Shown: positions 17,770 through 26,744, numbered from the stretch's first letter. The stretch: 64,000 nucleotides of DNA from DASZUK01 sp963745595 (GCA_963745595.1 CAVUYB010000009.1:62001-126000), one strand, 5' to 3'. Numbers and translations are program-made. The notes: a model not told the origin generated them from the letters alone.

Positions 17770-18159
17770 TCAGGCGCCGTCGATCAGCAGGTCGGTGTGA
17801 CGAGCCAAGACGTCGAAATCCGCGTCGGCGTGCAGGAGCGGGATGCGGGCTCGGATGGCGTGGGCGGCGATGAGGCAGTCGATCAGCTTCCGGACGCTGT
17901 CGCCGCGACGCCGGCAGATGCGGTAGAGCGCCGCCGCGTCCTCGTAGTCGGCCGGCGCCGTCGGGAGCACGGAGGCCCGGGCGAGCAAGCCACGCAGGCT
18001 CTGGAGATGCGCCTCGTCTCGAGCTCCGGCCAACACCTCCATCCGGACGGGATGGCACGTCGCGATCTCGTCGTCGAGAAGCTCGTCCACCCGAACACAG
18101 GCTGGGCTGCCGGTGTCACGGAGGAACTCGATCCACGCCGAGCTGTCGACGAGGATCAC
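17770..18159 (-). CDS. vapC: VapC-type PIN-domain ribonuclease toxin
   Basis: 129 aa PIN domain. Acidic metal-binding positions are visible in ILVDSSAWIEFLRDT, in VRMEVLAGARDEAHL, in LIDCLIAAHAIRARIPLLHADADFD. These match VapC toxins that cleave tRNA or rRNA. The GTG start overlaps the antitoxin stop (GTGA), the standard coupled vapBC arrangement. The frame is intact and the length normal. Confidence 0.87.
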   Translation of the reverse strand: MILVDSSAWIEFLRDTGSPACVRVDELLDDEIATCHPVRMEVLAGARDEAHLQSLRGLLARASVLPTAPADYEDAAALYRICRRRGDSVRKLIDCLIAAHAIRARIPLLHADADFDVLARHTDLLIDGA

Positions 18160-18359
18160 CCGGCGCGGCTGTCGCGCAGCTCGGCCAGCTCGCCGTCCCA
18201 TCCCGACCCTCGCAGGCGGCGGGCGCCGTCGAGGTCGAGGGGCTCCGCGGCCACCGTCCGCAGGGCGAAGTTGACCGCTTCCTTCTTGGTCGAAAAGTGG
18301 TACCGGCGCATGACGGCATCGCACGCCGTGTCGTCGAGGTCAATGTTGGTGCGTGCCAT
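18156..18359 (-). CDS. vapB: VapB-type ribbon-helix-helix antitoxin
   Basis: 67 aa. MARTNIDLDDTACDAVMRRY is the ribbon-helix-helix DNA-binding start. KKEAVNFALRTVAAEPLDLD forms the helices, and the C-terminal RLRGSGWDGELAELR is the usual toxin-binding tail. It precedes vapC with a 4-bp overlap. Its start codon lies inside an inverted repeat that is the likely autoregulatory operator. It follows the aldolase gene by only 9 bp on the same strand. Confidence 0.87.
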   Translation of the reverse strand: MARTNIDLDDTACDAVMRRYHFSTKKEAVNFALRTVAAEPLDLDGARRLRGSGWDGELAELRDSRAG

Positions 18360-18370
18360 ACACCAACGTT
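18342..18370. promoter_or_regulatory. Inverted repeat over the vapB start codon
   Basis: Arms AATGTTGGTG and CACCAACGTT (9 of 10 pairs) flank a 9-nt spacer that contains the vapB ATG. Ribbon-helix-helix VapB proteins bind such repeats to repress their own operon. The site also covers the end of the upstream aldolase gene. Confidence 0.55.
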
Positions 18371-19076
18371 ACACCTCGTCGAGGTAGGCGAACAGGTCCG
18401 GGTCCGAGGTGCGCAGTCGCCGCAACAGGGCTGGCCACATGTTCTGCCGGAAGTACATCTCGTAGAGAACCTTGGACTGGCGCACCTCGGCCGGTGGCAT
18501 CTCGGTGGCCCCGATCCGTTCCATCTCCACCTGGTAATGGGCGGCCAGCTCGATCGACACGGCGTCGACGGTCGCGTTCTCCAGACTCGTCCCGACGGCG
18601 ATCACTCCGTGGTTCTTCAAGAACAGCAGGTGCTTGTCCCCGAGCGCCTTGGCGATCACCTTGCCCTCGGCCGAGGGGTGGGTGCCGTCGTCTTCGTGGA
18701 AAGCCTGCTCCCCCTCGAAGAGGACCGAGACCACGTTGTACATGCCGAGCGGCTGGCCCGTCCCCGACAGCACCGACGCCCAGAAGGAGTGGGTGTGGAT
18801 CACGGCGTCGAGGTCGGGCCGCTCCCGGTAGATCGCCGCGTGGAAGGCGATCGCCGGCGAGGCCGCCATCGACCCCTCCAGCACCTCCAGATCGAAGCTG
18901 ACCTTGGCCACCCGGTCCGGAGTCGTCTCGTCGAAGTACTCGAACGGGGTGACCCAGAAGGCGTCTTCACCGGGCGCCCGCTGGCTGACGTGGCCCCCGA
19001 CCTGGCTGTCACAGCCCTGTCGGAAGAGGATGCGCCGCGAGGCGGCAATACGGAACCGGACGTCGTTCATGTCCAC
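18369..19076 (-). CDS. Class II aldolase/adducin family protein
   Basis: 235 aa. Zinc-ligand histidines appear in AVIHTHSFWASVLSG and FLKNHGVIAVG, as in fuculose-1-phosphate aldolase and related decarboxylases. The N-terminal segment ILFRQGCDSQVGGHVSQRAPG is the substrate/phosphate-loop region in modified form. Members act on sugar phosphates, or on hydroxy-keto acids in aromatic degradation. Here the neighbours (FadR regulator, hydrolases, CoA ligase) favour a catabolic role. Start MDMNDVRF; the second Met is an alternative. Confidence 0.8.
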   Translation of the reverse strand: MDMNDVRFRIAASRRILFRQGCDSQVGGHVSQRAPGEDAFWVTPFEYFDETTPDRVAKVSFDLEVLEGSMAASPAIAFHAAIYRERPDLDAVIHTHSFWASVLSGTGQPLGMYNVVSVLFEGEQAFHEDDGTHPSAEGKVIAKALGDKHLLFLKNHGVIAVGTSLENATVDAVSIELAAHYQVEMERIGATEMPPAEVRQSKVLYEMYFRQNMWPALLRRLRTSDPDLFAYLDEV

Positions 19077-19156
19077 GACGGGACCTCCTCAGTGCTCGGT
19101 GCGTTCATGACCTTCGGTCGTCGGGCGCCGCCGATGGGCGCCGGCCGGCCGAGGCG

Positions 19157-20020
19157 TCAGGAAGGTCGCGCGGCCGGACTGTCCTCGGCGGAGTGCTGCA
19201 GCAGCGAGACCAGCACCTGCTGGTCGGGCCGGATGCGGTCGGTATAGAACTGCTCGGCGTCGAAGTGACCCTCGGTCAGCCTCGACACCTCTTCCTCGTT
19301 CCCCTCGTCGATCAGCGCGATGAGCTTGTCGTGCACTTCGACCCCGGCCCGACGGTAGGCCAGGTCGGGGAAGGAGCCGGCTTCGAGCTGCTGGACGCCC
19401 CACTCGCGCACCTGGGCCAGCCAGACCTCTTCGAGCGCCCCGACCAGCACCGCGATCGGCTCGTTGCCGCACGAGGTCACCACGGTGCTGTGGAAACGGC
19501 TCATCGCCTCCATGAAGCGGGGCACGTCCTCCAACGAGCGGACGCTCTCCTCTTGGATGGCCGCCAGGGCCGGGACCACCGCCGTGGCGCGATCGGACCG
19601 GCCGGCGCAGAGCCGGGCACAGACCGGCTCCATGGTGGCCAGCGCTCGGCCGACCTCGGCCAGTTGCACGCCACGAGACTGCAGCACCAGCCCGAGGCTG
19701 TACGCCGGGCCGCTGTGGGTCGGCAGGTGCACGACCGCCCCCCCGACGTTCCCCCGCCGGACCGTGATCAGCCCCTCCAGCTCGAGGATCCGCAGGCCGT
19801 CGCGCACCGCCTGCTTCGAGACCCCGAACTCGTCCAGGAGCCGCTCCTGGTTGGGTAGCTCGCTCCCGTCGGGCAGTTGGCCGCTCAGGATGCGCTGCCG
19901 CAGGGTATCGGCCACCATCTCCGCCAGACGCGGCGTCCGCCGGCGCCGGGAAAGGCTCACCGGGCCCTGGGCGCCAGTCGGCGGAAGATGGCTCGCCGCG
20001 TCGGTCCAGTCGGTCTTCAC
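19157..20020 (-). CDS. GntR/FadR-subfamily transcriptional regulator
   Basis: 287 aa. The N-terminal winged helix has PNQERLLDEFGVSKQAVRDGLRILELEGLITVRRG, a classic GntR pattern. The C-terminal FCD domain is helical, with candidate metal or ligand histidines in SRFHSTVV, VHDKLIALIDEG and TEGHFDAEQF. FCD regulators usually sense small organic acids or acyl-CoA and repress adjacent catabolic operons. It lies between the aldolase and the CocE-like hydrolase, so it is the prime candidate regulator of this island. Confidence 0.88.
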   Translation of the reverse strand: MKTDWTDAASHLPPTGAQGPVSLSRRRRTPRLAEMVADTLRQRILSGQLPDGSELPNQERLLDEFGVSKQAVRDGLRILELEGLITVRRGNVGGAVVHLPTHSGPAYSLGLVLQSRGVQLAEVGRALATMEPVCARLCAGRSDRATAVVPALAAIQEESVRSLEDVPRFMEAMSRFHSTVVTSCGNEPIAVLVGALEEVWLAQVREWGVQQLEAGSFPDLAYRRAGVEVHDKLIALIDEGNEEEVSRLTEGHFDAEQFYTDRIRPDQQVLVSLLQHSAEDSPAARPS

Positions 20021-20074
20021 TGGGCCAACATCGTAGTGGGCGTGCGGTGAACCACTCCGTGATCACGACGACGT

Positions 20075-21922
20075 TCACAACCCCACCCGGCCGTCGTCGC
20101 CCGACCGGACCGGCAAGACCAAGGTGGACGGACGACCAGGTTCGCTCCACAGGCACACGGCGATCGTGCGCTGACCGACCAACGGGCCGAGGGCCGCTCG
20201 CCGGTCGTACGTTGGGTGGCTCCCCGCCGCCAGGTGCAGTCCGATCCGGTGGCCGACCCCGAAACAATGATGGATCGAGCCCACGGCCAACACCACCGGC
20301 TCCAGCGACTCGTCGGCGGCCGAGCGGCGGTAGCGGGTGGCACCCCGGACGACCAGCTCGGCCCGGCCGTCCGGAGCCAGGTCGAAGAGGGTCGCCACCA
20401 GCACCGACACCGTCGGATCGGCGGCCACCCAGGCCGAGAGGGATACGGGGCCGGCCACCTCGGCGGCCGCCTCGAGGGGCGCCGTGCCGAAGACCAGACC
20501 GTCGGGTCGGCGAATGACGGGCCCCTGGTCGGCCGGTCCGGCCTGGGCCGCCACCTCCAATCCCGGCAGGAACGTCCGGCCCCCGATCGTCGGGGTCGGA
20601 TCGTCGGCGTCGAAGGTGAACGTCCACGGTCCGCTGACCCGGGCCTCCTCGTCGTCGGCGGCGTCCTCAACAGCCGGGTCCCCAACGGCTGCGTCCTCAA
20701 CCGCTGCGTCCCCAACAACCGGGTCCTCGAGGAGGGTCTGGGCCCGCTGGACGCCGAGCTGCTCGGCCAGTGGGCCATCGATCTCCCCGGCCAGGCGAAA
20801 GACGAGCGGGGTCGTCGGTGGCGGCCACTGCCGCCCCGCCCACCAGCGGTCGGCGCCGGTAACGAAGGTGCGGACGTCGGACGGGGTGAGAGGCGCTCGG
20901 GGGGTGGGTGCGCCAGAACCGGGTACGAGCCAACGGTCGAACCAGTCGAGCTGCTGGCCCGCCAGGTCGACGACGTCGGCCGAGCCGTCGAGGCCGAAGG
21001 AGCGGCCGGCGAAGTTGCCGCCCATCACGCCGCCGTGGGCCCAGGGGCCGACCACCAGCCGGTGCCGGTCGGGACAGCGCTCGGCCAGCCTGGCGTAGCC
21101 GGCGAGGTCCCCCTCGCAAAAGACGTCGTACCAGCCGGCCACGTGGAAGGCCGGAACCTCGGCCGGGACGGGCAGCGCTTCGGCGCCGACTGGGTCGCCA
21201 CCACTGCGCACGGCGGCCGCTTCGCGCAACCAGCCCAGGAGGTAGTCCGGCCACCCCGGCCCGGCCTCCCCGAAGGCCAGGTCCGGCTCGGCGTAGAGCG
21301 CATCGATCCGTCGGGCCAGGGCCAACGGGTCGCCTGAGCCCGTCCGGGCCGCGTCGGGCGGGGCCAGATGGGCGCTCCCCCACCAACCGGCGAACCCCAG
21401 GGCGAACACCCCTGTGGGGAACAGCCAGCCGTTCGGGGCAGCCCAGCCGCCCATGGCGGGCGACAGGGCGCCCAAGAGCTCGAGCTGCCCACGCCGGTCC
21501 AGCTCGGCCGCCGCCCGCCACTGCACCGCCGCGCTGTACGAGCGGCCCAGCATGCCCACCGGACCGGCCACCCAGGGCTGCTCGGCCAGCCAGGCCACGG
21601 TGTCGGCCCCGTCGGCGCCCTCGGTCGTGAAGGGGTCGAACCGGCCCTCGGAACCGAACCGGCCGCGAACGTCCTGGACGGCCACCGCGTACCCGCGCTC
21701 GGCGGCTCGCAAGAGATCGAGGGCGCCGTTGGCAATGCCCGAGCGGCTCTTGTCGTAGGCCGTCCGGCACAGCAGCGTCGGCCAAGGGCCGTCGCCGGCC
21801 GGCCGGTAGAGGTCGGTCGAGAGGCGGATGCCGTCGGCCATCGGAACGGCGAGATGACGCGTGACGACCAGCGATGGCGGCGGAGCCGGCCGAAGTCGGC
21901 CCGGCGGCACCGTGGCCGTCAT
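20075..21922 (-). CDS. CocE/NonD-family serine hydrolase
   Basis: 615 aa. The alpha/beta-hydrolase core begins VPMADGIRLSTDLYRPAG. The nucleophile is in VGMLGRSYSAAVQ, and the late catalytic histidine is in VVGPWAHGGVMGG. The C-terminal ~200 residues form the jelly-roll domain of X-Pro dipeptidyl-peptidase/cocaine-esterase enzymes. Such enzymes cleave esters or amides of bulky substrates. Between the two parts is a low-complexity acidic repeat (VGDAAVEDAAVGDPAVEDAA). The ATG overlaps the stop of the upstream gene (ATGA), so it is co-translated with the luciferase-like oxygenase. Confidence 0.87.
   Translation of the reverse strand: MTATVPPGRLRPAPPPSLVVTRHLAVPMADGIRLSTDLYRPAGDGPWPTLLCRTAYDKSRSGIANGALDLLRAAERGYAVAVQDVRGRFGSEGRFDPFTTEGADGADTVAWLAEQPWVAGPVGMLGRSYSAAVQWRAAAELDRRGQLELLGALSPAMGGWAAPNGWLFPTGVFALGFAGWWGSAHLAPPDAARTGSGDPLALARRIDALYAEPDLAFGEAGPGWPDYLLGWLREAAAVRSGGDPVGAEALPVPAEVPAFHVAGWYDVFCEGDLAGYARLAERCPDRHRLVVGPWAHGGVMGGNFAGRSFGLDGSADVVDLAGQQLDWFDRWLVPGSGAPTPRAPLTPSDVRTFVTGADRWWAGRQWPPPTTPLVFRLAGEIDGPLAEQLGVQRAQTLLEDPVVGDAAVEDAAVGDPAVEDAADDEEARVSGPWTFTFDADDPTPTIGGRTFLPGLEVAAQAGPADQGPVIRRPDGLVFGTAPLEAAAEVAGPVSLSAWVAADPTVSVLVATLFDLAPDGRAELVVRGATRYRRSAADESLEPVVLAVGSIHHCFGVGHRIGLHLAAGSHPTYDRRAALGPLVGQRTIAVCLWSEPGRPSTLVLPVRSGDDGRVGL
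20661..20735. repeat. 15-bp tandem repeat inside the cocE-like gene
   Basis: Five imperfect 15-bp units (gcgtcctcaacagcc type) encode alternating VGDAA/VEDAA pentapeptides in the linker before the C-terminal domain. Unit length keeps the frame open regardless of copy number. Confidence 0.8.
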
Positions 21923-23922
21923 CAGTCCAGCTCTTGGCGCAACCTCGGCAACACCTCTTCCGCGCACAACTTCATGCTCTTGACCGTGGTGTCGAACGAC
22001 ATCGTTCCCACGTGCATCATCATCAGCAGGTTGTCGCAACCACCGACCGTCCGGTCGAAGGTCTTGACCTGTTCGACCACCTGGTCCGGAGTACCGACGA
22101 AGAACATGCCGAGCTCGATCAGCTCCTCCACCGGGGCGTTGATCAGGTGGGCGATCGGCGACTGCGGCTCCTCGCCCCGGGCCTGCTTGGCCAGGATCCG
22201 GGCGCGGATCGAGGGGTCCAGGTAGCCGGGGACGTCCATGAACTGGGCAGCCGTTTTGTTGTGTTGCAGGTACCACTGCAGGGCCTGGCCGCCGGCCCGG
22301 GCCTCGCGCTCGTTCTCGCCCACGAACATGAGGCCGGAGTAGCCCACTCGCTCGGGGCCCGGCTCGGGGAGACCGGCGTCGACCGCCCACTTCCGGAAGG
22401 CGCCGAAGATCTTGGCCGCCCCTTCGGTACCGGTGAGGATGGTGGCGAGGTTGTGGCCCCGCAGGGCAACCTGCTCGCCGGTGCTGGCGCTCTGGGTGGG
22501 AACCCAGATGGCCGGATGGGGCTGCTGGTGGGGGCGGGGCCAGATGTTGACCTGGCGGGCATGGAAGTGCTCGCTCTCCCAGTTGAACGGTCCGTCGTGG
22601 GTGGTCCAGGCCTTGATGATGAGGTCGGCGGCCTCCCAGAACCGGTCGTACATATCGATCGGCGTGATGTTCTGGGGGGAGACCTCCATGGGCACGCCCC
22701 GGACGAAGCCGCACTGGAGCCGGCCCCGGGACAGCACGTCGATCATGGCCATCTCCTCGGCCACCCGGATCGGGTCGGACCGGTTGGCGATCGGGTTGCC
22801 GAGGGGGAGGATCCGGGCCCGGTGGGTCTCCCGAGCCACGATGGCCGCCGACAGCGGCACGGCCACGTCGAGGCAGGTGGCCGTGGAGTGGTGCTCGTTG
22901 AGCATGATGTCGAGACCCAGCTCGTCGGCCGCCCGGTAGATGTCGAAGAACTTGTGGTACATCTCCGCCCCGACTTCGGGGTCGTAGTGCCGGTTGGGCA
23001 GGGTCACCCGGACCGACTCGAAGGTCTCGTCCGGCGGGATGAAGGGGTACGCCATCTCGGTGAACACGTAGTTGCGGATATCCCTCATCGACCGGCTCCC
23101 GCCGCCACCGGTGCACCGACCGGTGACCGTCCCCACCAGGGCGGCGACCGCCCCGGCCACGCCGGTCGGGTCCTGTTCCTCGAGCCGGTGCCCGCCGGCC
23201 AGCTCCAGGCGGCTGGCGTTCGGGCCGATGGCCTCGGCGTAGGTGGCGGCGTACGCCGCGGGGTCCCGGACGAACTGGTCGTCGTTGCCCCAGAGGACCA
23301 GCGTCGGTACCCCGATGCGGTGCAGCCGATGGACCAGCGCCGGATCGTGCAGGTACGGCCGGAAGCCGTAGCGGGCCATGGCTTCCTGCGCCTGGGCCAG
23401 GTAGAGGAAGTCCTCCGGGCCGAGGGCCGCCAGGTCCGGCCGGGGACCGGCGCCGTAGATAGCCGCCAGGGCCTCGTGGCGGGGGATGGCGTAGAGATCG
23501 ACGAAGTCCCGAGTGTCCCGGTCCCCTACCTTGATCCCGACCGGCGCCACCAGGACCAGGGACGAGATCAGGGCCGTGCTCTTGACCGCGGCCGACGCCG
23601 CCACCCATGCGCCAAAGGAGGCGCCGACCAACGTCACCGGCTGGCGCACGGTGGCGTCCAAATAGTCGAGCACGACGTAGGAGAGGTCCTCGACGGTGTG
23701 CAGGTGGGCCGGGCGGGCCGATCCACCCCATCCGGGAAGCTCGGGCGCCCGCACCTCGAACTGCTCACCCAGGGCGTCCAGCAAGTCGCCCGAGAACAGC
23801 CGGCCGTCCTCGCCGTGCAAGAAAACGAGCGGCGGCCCCGATCCTCGACGTTCCTCCTCGAGGACTACACCGCTCGCTACCGCCTGGTTCCGTGCCCTGA
23901 CCCTCACGTCCGCCTCAGCCAT
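21922..23922 (-). CDS. Alpha/beta hydrolase fused to a luciferase-like flavin monooxygenase
   Basis: One 666-codon frame holds two enzymes. Residues 1-270 are an alpha/beta hydrolase: nucleophile LVGASFGAW, acid LVLWGNDDQFV, histidine AGGHRLEEQ. From MRDIRNYVF (codon start 23088) to the end is an LLM-class flavin- or F420-dependent oxidoreductase (LNEHHSTATCLDVAV, LSRGRLQCGFVRG, FFVGTPDQVVEQV). A Gly/Arg linker (GRCTGGGGSRS) joins them. In a neighbouring frame a TGA overlaps that internal ATG exactly, like the ATGA junctions elsewhere. The fusion may therefore come from a one-base change. Either way the two act together, plausibly oxygenating a substrate and hydrolysing the product. Confidence 0.8.
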   Translation of the reverse strand: MAEADVRVRARNQAVASGVVLEEERRGSGPPLVFLHGEDGRLFSGDLLDALGEQFEVRAPELPGWGGSARPAHLHTVEDLSYVVLDYLDATVRQPVTLVGASFGAWVAASAAVKSTALISSLVLVAPVGIKVGDRDTRDFVDLYAIPRHEALAAIYGAGPRPDLAALGPEDFLYLAQAQEAMARYGFRPYLHDPALVHRLHRIGVPTLVLWGNDDQFVRDPAAYAATYAEAIGPNASRLELAGGHRLEEQDPTGVAGAVAALVGTVTGRCTGGGGSRSMRDIRNYVFTEMAYPFIPPDETFESVRVTLPNRHYDPEVGAEMYHKFFDIYRAADELGLDIMLNEHHSTATCLDVAVPLSAAIVARETHRARILPLGNPIANRSDPIRVAEEMAMIDVLSRGRLQCGFVRGVPMEVSPQNITPIDMYDRFWEAADLIIKAWTTHDGPFNWESEHFHARQVNIWPRPHQQPHPAIWVPTQSASTGEQVALRGHNLATILTGTEGAAKIFGAFRKWAVDAGLPEPGPERVGYSGLMFVGENEREARAGGQALQWYLQHNKTAAQFMDVPGYLDPSIRARILAKQARGEEPQSPIAHLINAPVEELIELGMFFVGTPDQVVEQVKTFDRTVGGCDNLLMMMHVGTMSFDTTVKSMKLCAEEVLPRLRQELD

Positions 23923-23955
23923 GACACATTCCTACGGCCCCTCCCGCTCCTCCGA

Positions 23956-23986
23956 CTCTAGAATGCTAAAATAGAAACATAGGATC
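23956..23986. promoter_or_regulatory. AT-rich island in the 173-bp divergent gap
   Basis: The stretch around TCTAGAATGCTAAAATAGAA is the only AT-rich part of the gap between the divergent hydrolase-oxygenase and EthD genes. Similar islands precede other genes of this island, near 26703-26735 and 29345-29376. Promoters or operators for both directions are likely here. No exact -35/-10 pair or shared palindrome could be fixed by eye. Confidence 0.35.
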
Positions 23987-24095
23987 GTCAAGGTGGCAGG
24001 GCGGCCCGTGGCGCCGCTACCACGGCAATCCGACGCACCCCGTTCGCGCCAACCTGGACGCAAGCCAACCTGGACGCAAAGGAGCCCGATCACTC

Positions 24096-24494
24096 ATGGT
24101 CAAGGTCATGTTCAGCTGGAAGGACCGTTCGGACCGCACCGCCGAGGCCTGCGAGGCGCACTACCGGGCCGTCCACCTGCCCCTGGCCCGTGAAGCTTTC
24201 GACGGGGTCGACGGGTTCCGGCGCCTCGTGTTCAACCGGGTGCGCGGCCATCGGGTGAACGACTACAACGACCCGGCATCCCACTCGGCGGCGACCGACT
24301 TCGACGCTTTCGTCGAGCTGTGGTTCGACAGCGCCGAGCAGATGGCCGCCGCCATGGGGCGCCCACCACTGGCCGCCATGTTCGACGATCACCCCAACTT
24401 CATGGAGACGGACATCCCGGCCAACATCCGGATCTACGAGCTCGACGAGACCGTGGTCTTGGAGGCGGGCGTCCTGGACGCCGGCACCGTCTGA
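24096..24494 (+). CDS. EthD-domain protein
   Basis: 132 aa ferredoxin-like (dimeric alpha-beta barrel) protein of the EthD family. MVKVMFSWKDRSDRTAEACE and HYRAVHLPLAREAFDGVDGF are the typical start and active-site histidine region. AFVELWFDSAEQMAAAMG and NFMETDIPANIRIYELDE follow. EthD proteins accompany ether- and aromatic-degrading oxygenases and some polyketide-type cyclases; their chemistry is often unclear. Strong upstream GGAG in CGCAAAGGAGCCCG. It is alone on the plus strand among minus-strand catabolic genes. Confidence 0.8.
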   Translation: MVKVMFSWKDRSDRTAEACEAHYRAVHLPLAREAFDGVDGFRRLVFNRVRGHRVNDYNDPASHSAATDFDAFVELWFDSAEQMAAAMGRPPLAAMFDDHPNFMETDIPANIRIYELDETVVLEAGVLDAGTV

Positions 24495-24528
24495 GCGAGC
24501 CCGATCGGGTGCCCGTTGCCGCCCCGGG

Positions 24529-25359
24529 TCAGGGCATCGAGGCCGAGATGCCCAAGCTGACCTCGTGGACGACGCCGGTCATCACGCCCGGGTCGGTGAC
24601 CAGGTACATGATCGCCCGGGAGAAGATCTCCGGCTCGACCCACGGGATGCCCATGGGGTTGAGGCCGGCGAACCGAGGCCGCACGTCGTCGATGGTCGGG
24701 TTCTCGATCTCGGGACAGAACAGCTTGTAGTTGGCCTCGTTGTGCACCATCGGGGTGTCGACCGAGGTGGGGCACATCACGTTGCAGGTGATGCCTGTCC
24801 GGACGACCTCGAGGGCCACCGACTTGGCCAGACCGACCAACCCGAACTTGGTGGCCGAGTAGTGGGCCAGGTTCATGTTGCCGTGGCGGCCGGTCATGGA
24901 GGAGACGACGACGATCCGCCCGAACTGCTGGGCCTTCATCGTCGGCAGGACCGCCCGGATGCACTTGAAGGCGCCGGACAGGTTGGTGTCGATCATGTCC
25001 GCCCAGCCCTGGTCGGTGATCTGGTCGACCGGGCTCGCCGCGCAGATGCCGGCGTTGGCCACCAGGACGTCGATCCGACCGAACGCTTCGAGGGTCCGGG
25101 CCGCCATGGCCTCCACCTGGTCGGTGTCCCTGATGTCGGCGACCAGCCCGAGGCCGCGACCGCCGGCCTTCTCCACCAGTTGGACCGTTTCCTCGAGCTC
25201 CTCGGGGGTGGCCAGGGGGTAGGCCACCGAATCGATCGGTCCGGCGATGTCAGCGGCGACCACGGCCGCCCCTTCGGCGGCCAGGGCCAACACGTGCGCC
25301 CGTCCCTGGCCGCGACCCGCGCCGGTCACGATCGCCACCTTGCCGTCCAACTGCCCCAT
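24529..25359 (-). CDS. Mycofactocin-coupled SDR-family oxidoreductase
   Basis: 276 aa. Cofactor motif VAIVTGAGRGQGRAHVLALA, catalytic Ser in IVVVSSMTGRHG, and YSATKFGLVG for YxxxK. The start MGQLDGKVAIVTGAGRGQGR and the insert after ATPEELEETVQLVEKAGGRG match the mycofactocin-dependent SDR subfamily, whose NAD is bound non-exchangeably and recycled through mycofactocin. It probably oxidises an alcohol intermediate of the island's pathway. No mycofactocin biosynthesis genes are in the window. Confidence 0.88.
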   Translation of the reverse strand: MGQLDGKVAIVTGAGRGQGRAHVLALAAEGAAVVAADIAGPIDSVAYPLATPEELEETVQLVEKAGGRGLGLVADIRDTDQVEAMAARTLEAFGRIDVLVANAGICAASPVDQITDQGWADMIDTNLSGAFKCIRAVLPTMKAQQFGRIVVVSSMTGRHGNMNLAHYSATKFGLVGLAKSVALEVVRTGITCNVMCPTSVDTPMVHNEANYKLFCPEIENPTIDDVRPRFAGLNPMGIPWVEPEIFSRAIMYLVTDPGVMTGVVHEVSLGISASMP

Positions 25360-25393
25360 CGCGTCCTCCTCGGCTCGCTCGCTCGGCTTCGGA

Positions 25394-26653
25394 CTAGTAC
25401 GCGTTGGGGTCGTGCTGGACGGCCTCGGGCACCGGGTGCCGGTAGAGCTCGGACGCGTTCTTCCAGGTCATCTTGGCGATGTCCTCGGCCGGCAGACCGC
25501 CGAGCTCCTCTTCGATGACGCGCTGGGTATTCGGCCAGGTGGAGTCGCAGTGGGGGTAGTCCGACTCGACCAGGATGTGGTCGACCCCGATCCGGTCCCG
25601 CTGGACGAAAGCCGAGGGGTCCTCGACGGCGCAGAACCAGAAGTTGCGTTGCAGCACCTCGCGCGGGGTCAGGTCGCCCTTCCAGTTCCCGTACATGGCG
25701 CTGTACGAACCCATGTGGTCGAGCCGGTCCAGCAGGGCCGCCACCCAGCCGATGCCGCCTTCGGACATGCAGATCTTGAGGTCCGGGTAGCGCGACGGGA
25801 GACCGGTGAACAGCCAGTCGACGGCGGCGAAGATGGCATAGGCGAAGAAGAGGACCCCGACCACGTCCTGGGGGGCGTCGGGCGTCGTCATCGGCGAGAC
25901 ACCGGAGGACCCGATGTGCAGGTTGATGACCGTCTCGGTCTCCGCACAGGCCCGCACCAGGGGCTCCCAGTACCCCGAGTGGATGGTCGGCAGGCCGAGC
26001 TTGGACGGATCCTCGCTGAACGTCACCGCCTTGAAGCCTCGCTCGGCGTTCTCCCGGATCATCTCGGCCCCGAGCTCGGCGTCGAGCAGCCAGGGCAACT
26101 GGCAGGGGATGATGCGGTCCGGATAAGGGCCGGCCCAGGCGTCGAGGTGCCAGTCGTTCCAGGCTCGGACGCAGGCCAGGGCCAGGTCGACGTCCTTGGT
26201 GATCTGCTGGAGACGCTGGCCGGCAAAGCCCGGGAGGAACGACGGGAAGTTGACCGAGGCGTAGACGCCGTTCAGGTCCATGTCGGCGACCCGCTGGTGG
26301 ATGTCCCAGGATCCCCGTCGCATCTCGTCGAAACGGGTCGGCTCCATGGCCCACTCCGACACCGGCCGGCCGACCACGGCGTTGAAGCCGACGGTGGGCA
26401 GCTCCACCCCGTCGTAGAGCCACGTCTCGGTGCCGTCGGCCTTCTCCACGATCCGGGGGGCCCGGTCGGCCAGGGCGGCGGGCACCCGGCCCTCGAAGGT
26501 GTCGGCCGGCTCCACGATGTGGTCGTCGGCGGAGATGACCGTGTACTTGCGCGTCGCCCGGGGTGGGTCGGGCAGGAAGGTCACCGTCCGTTCGCCGGAC
26601 TGGCCGGCCACGGTGAAGTTCTTGTTCGCCGCCAGGTCGTCGATGCTCAGCAT
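25394..26653 (-). CDS. Amidohydrolase family 2 (ACMSD-like TIM barrel)
   Basis: 419 aa. Metal-site motifs ISADDHIVEPADTF (modified HxH), INLHIGSSG and the terminal VESDYPHCDSTWPN fit the amidohydrolase-2 family of decarboxylases and hydrolases. Actinobacterial relatives sit in steroid, terpene and aromatic degradation clusters. It is upstream of the SDR on the same strand. The 91-bp gap to the CoA ligase holds an AT-rich stretch (ATTATTCAAAATTATCGAG) likely to be its promoter. Confidence 0.85.
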   Translation of the reverse strand: MLSIDDLAANKNFTVAGQSGERTVTFLPDPPRATRKYTVISADDHIVEPADTFEGRVPAALADRAPRIVEKADGTETWLYDGVELPTVGFNAVVGRPVSEWAMEPTRFDEMRRGSWDIHQRVADMDLNGVYASVNFPSFLPGFAGQRLQQITKDVDLALACVRAWNDWHLDAWAGPYPDRIIPCQLPWLLDAELGAEMIRENAERGFKAVTFSEDPSKLGLPTIHSGYWEPLVRACAETETVINLHIGSSGVSPMTTPDAPQDVVGVLFFAYAIFAAVDWLFTGLPSRYPDLKICMSEGGIGWVAALLDRLDHMGSYSAMYGNWKGDLTPREVLQRNFWFCAVEDPSAFVQRDRIGVDHILVESDYPHCDSTWPNTQRVIEEELGGLPAEDIAKMTWKNASELYRHPVPEAVQHDPNAY

Positions 26654-26744
26654 GTGGGTGCCTTCCCTGTTGTCCCCTCGGCGACCCGCGACCCCCCGGC
26701 CGCCAACTTCACATTATTCAAAATTATCGAGAAAGACTCGGGGG

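Noticed and set aside
20075..23731. 1218-codon minus-strand frame spanning the CocE-like gene and the luciferase region
   Set aside because: Only the part after the ATG at 21922 is CocE-like. The upstream part is an out-of-frame shadow of the hydrolase-luciferase gene.
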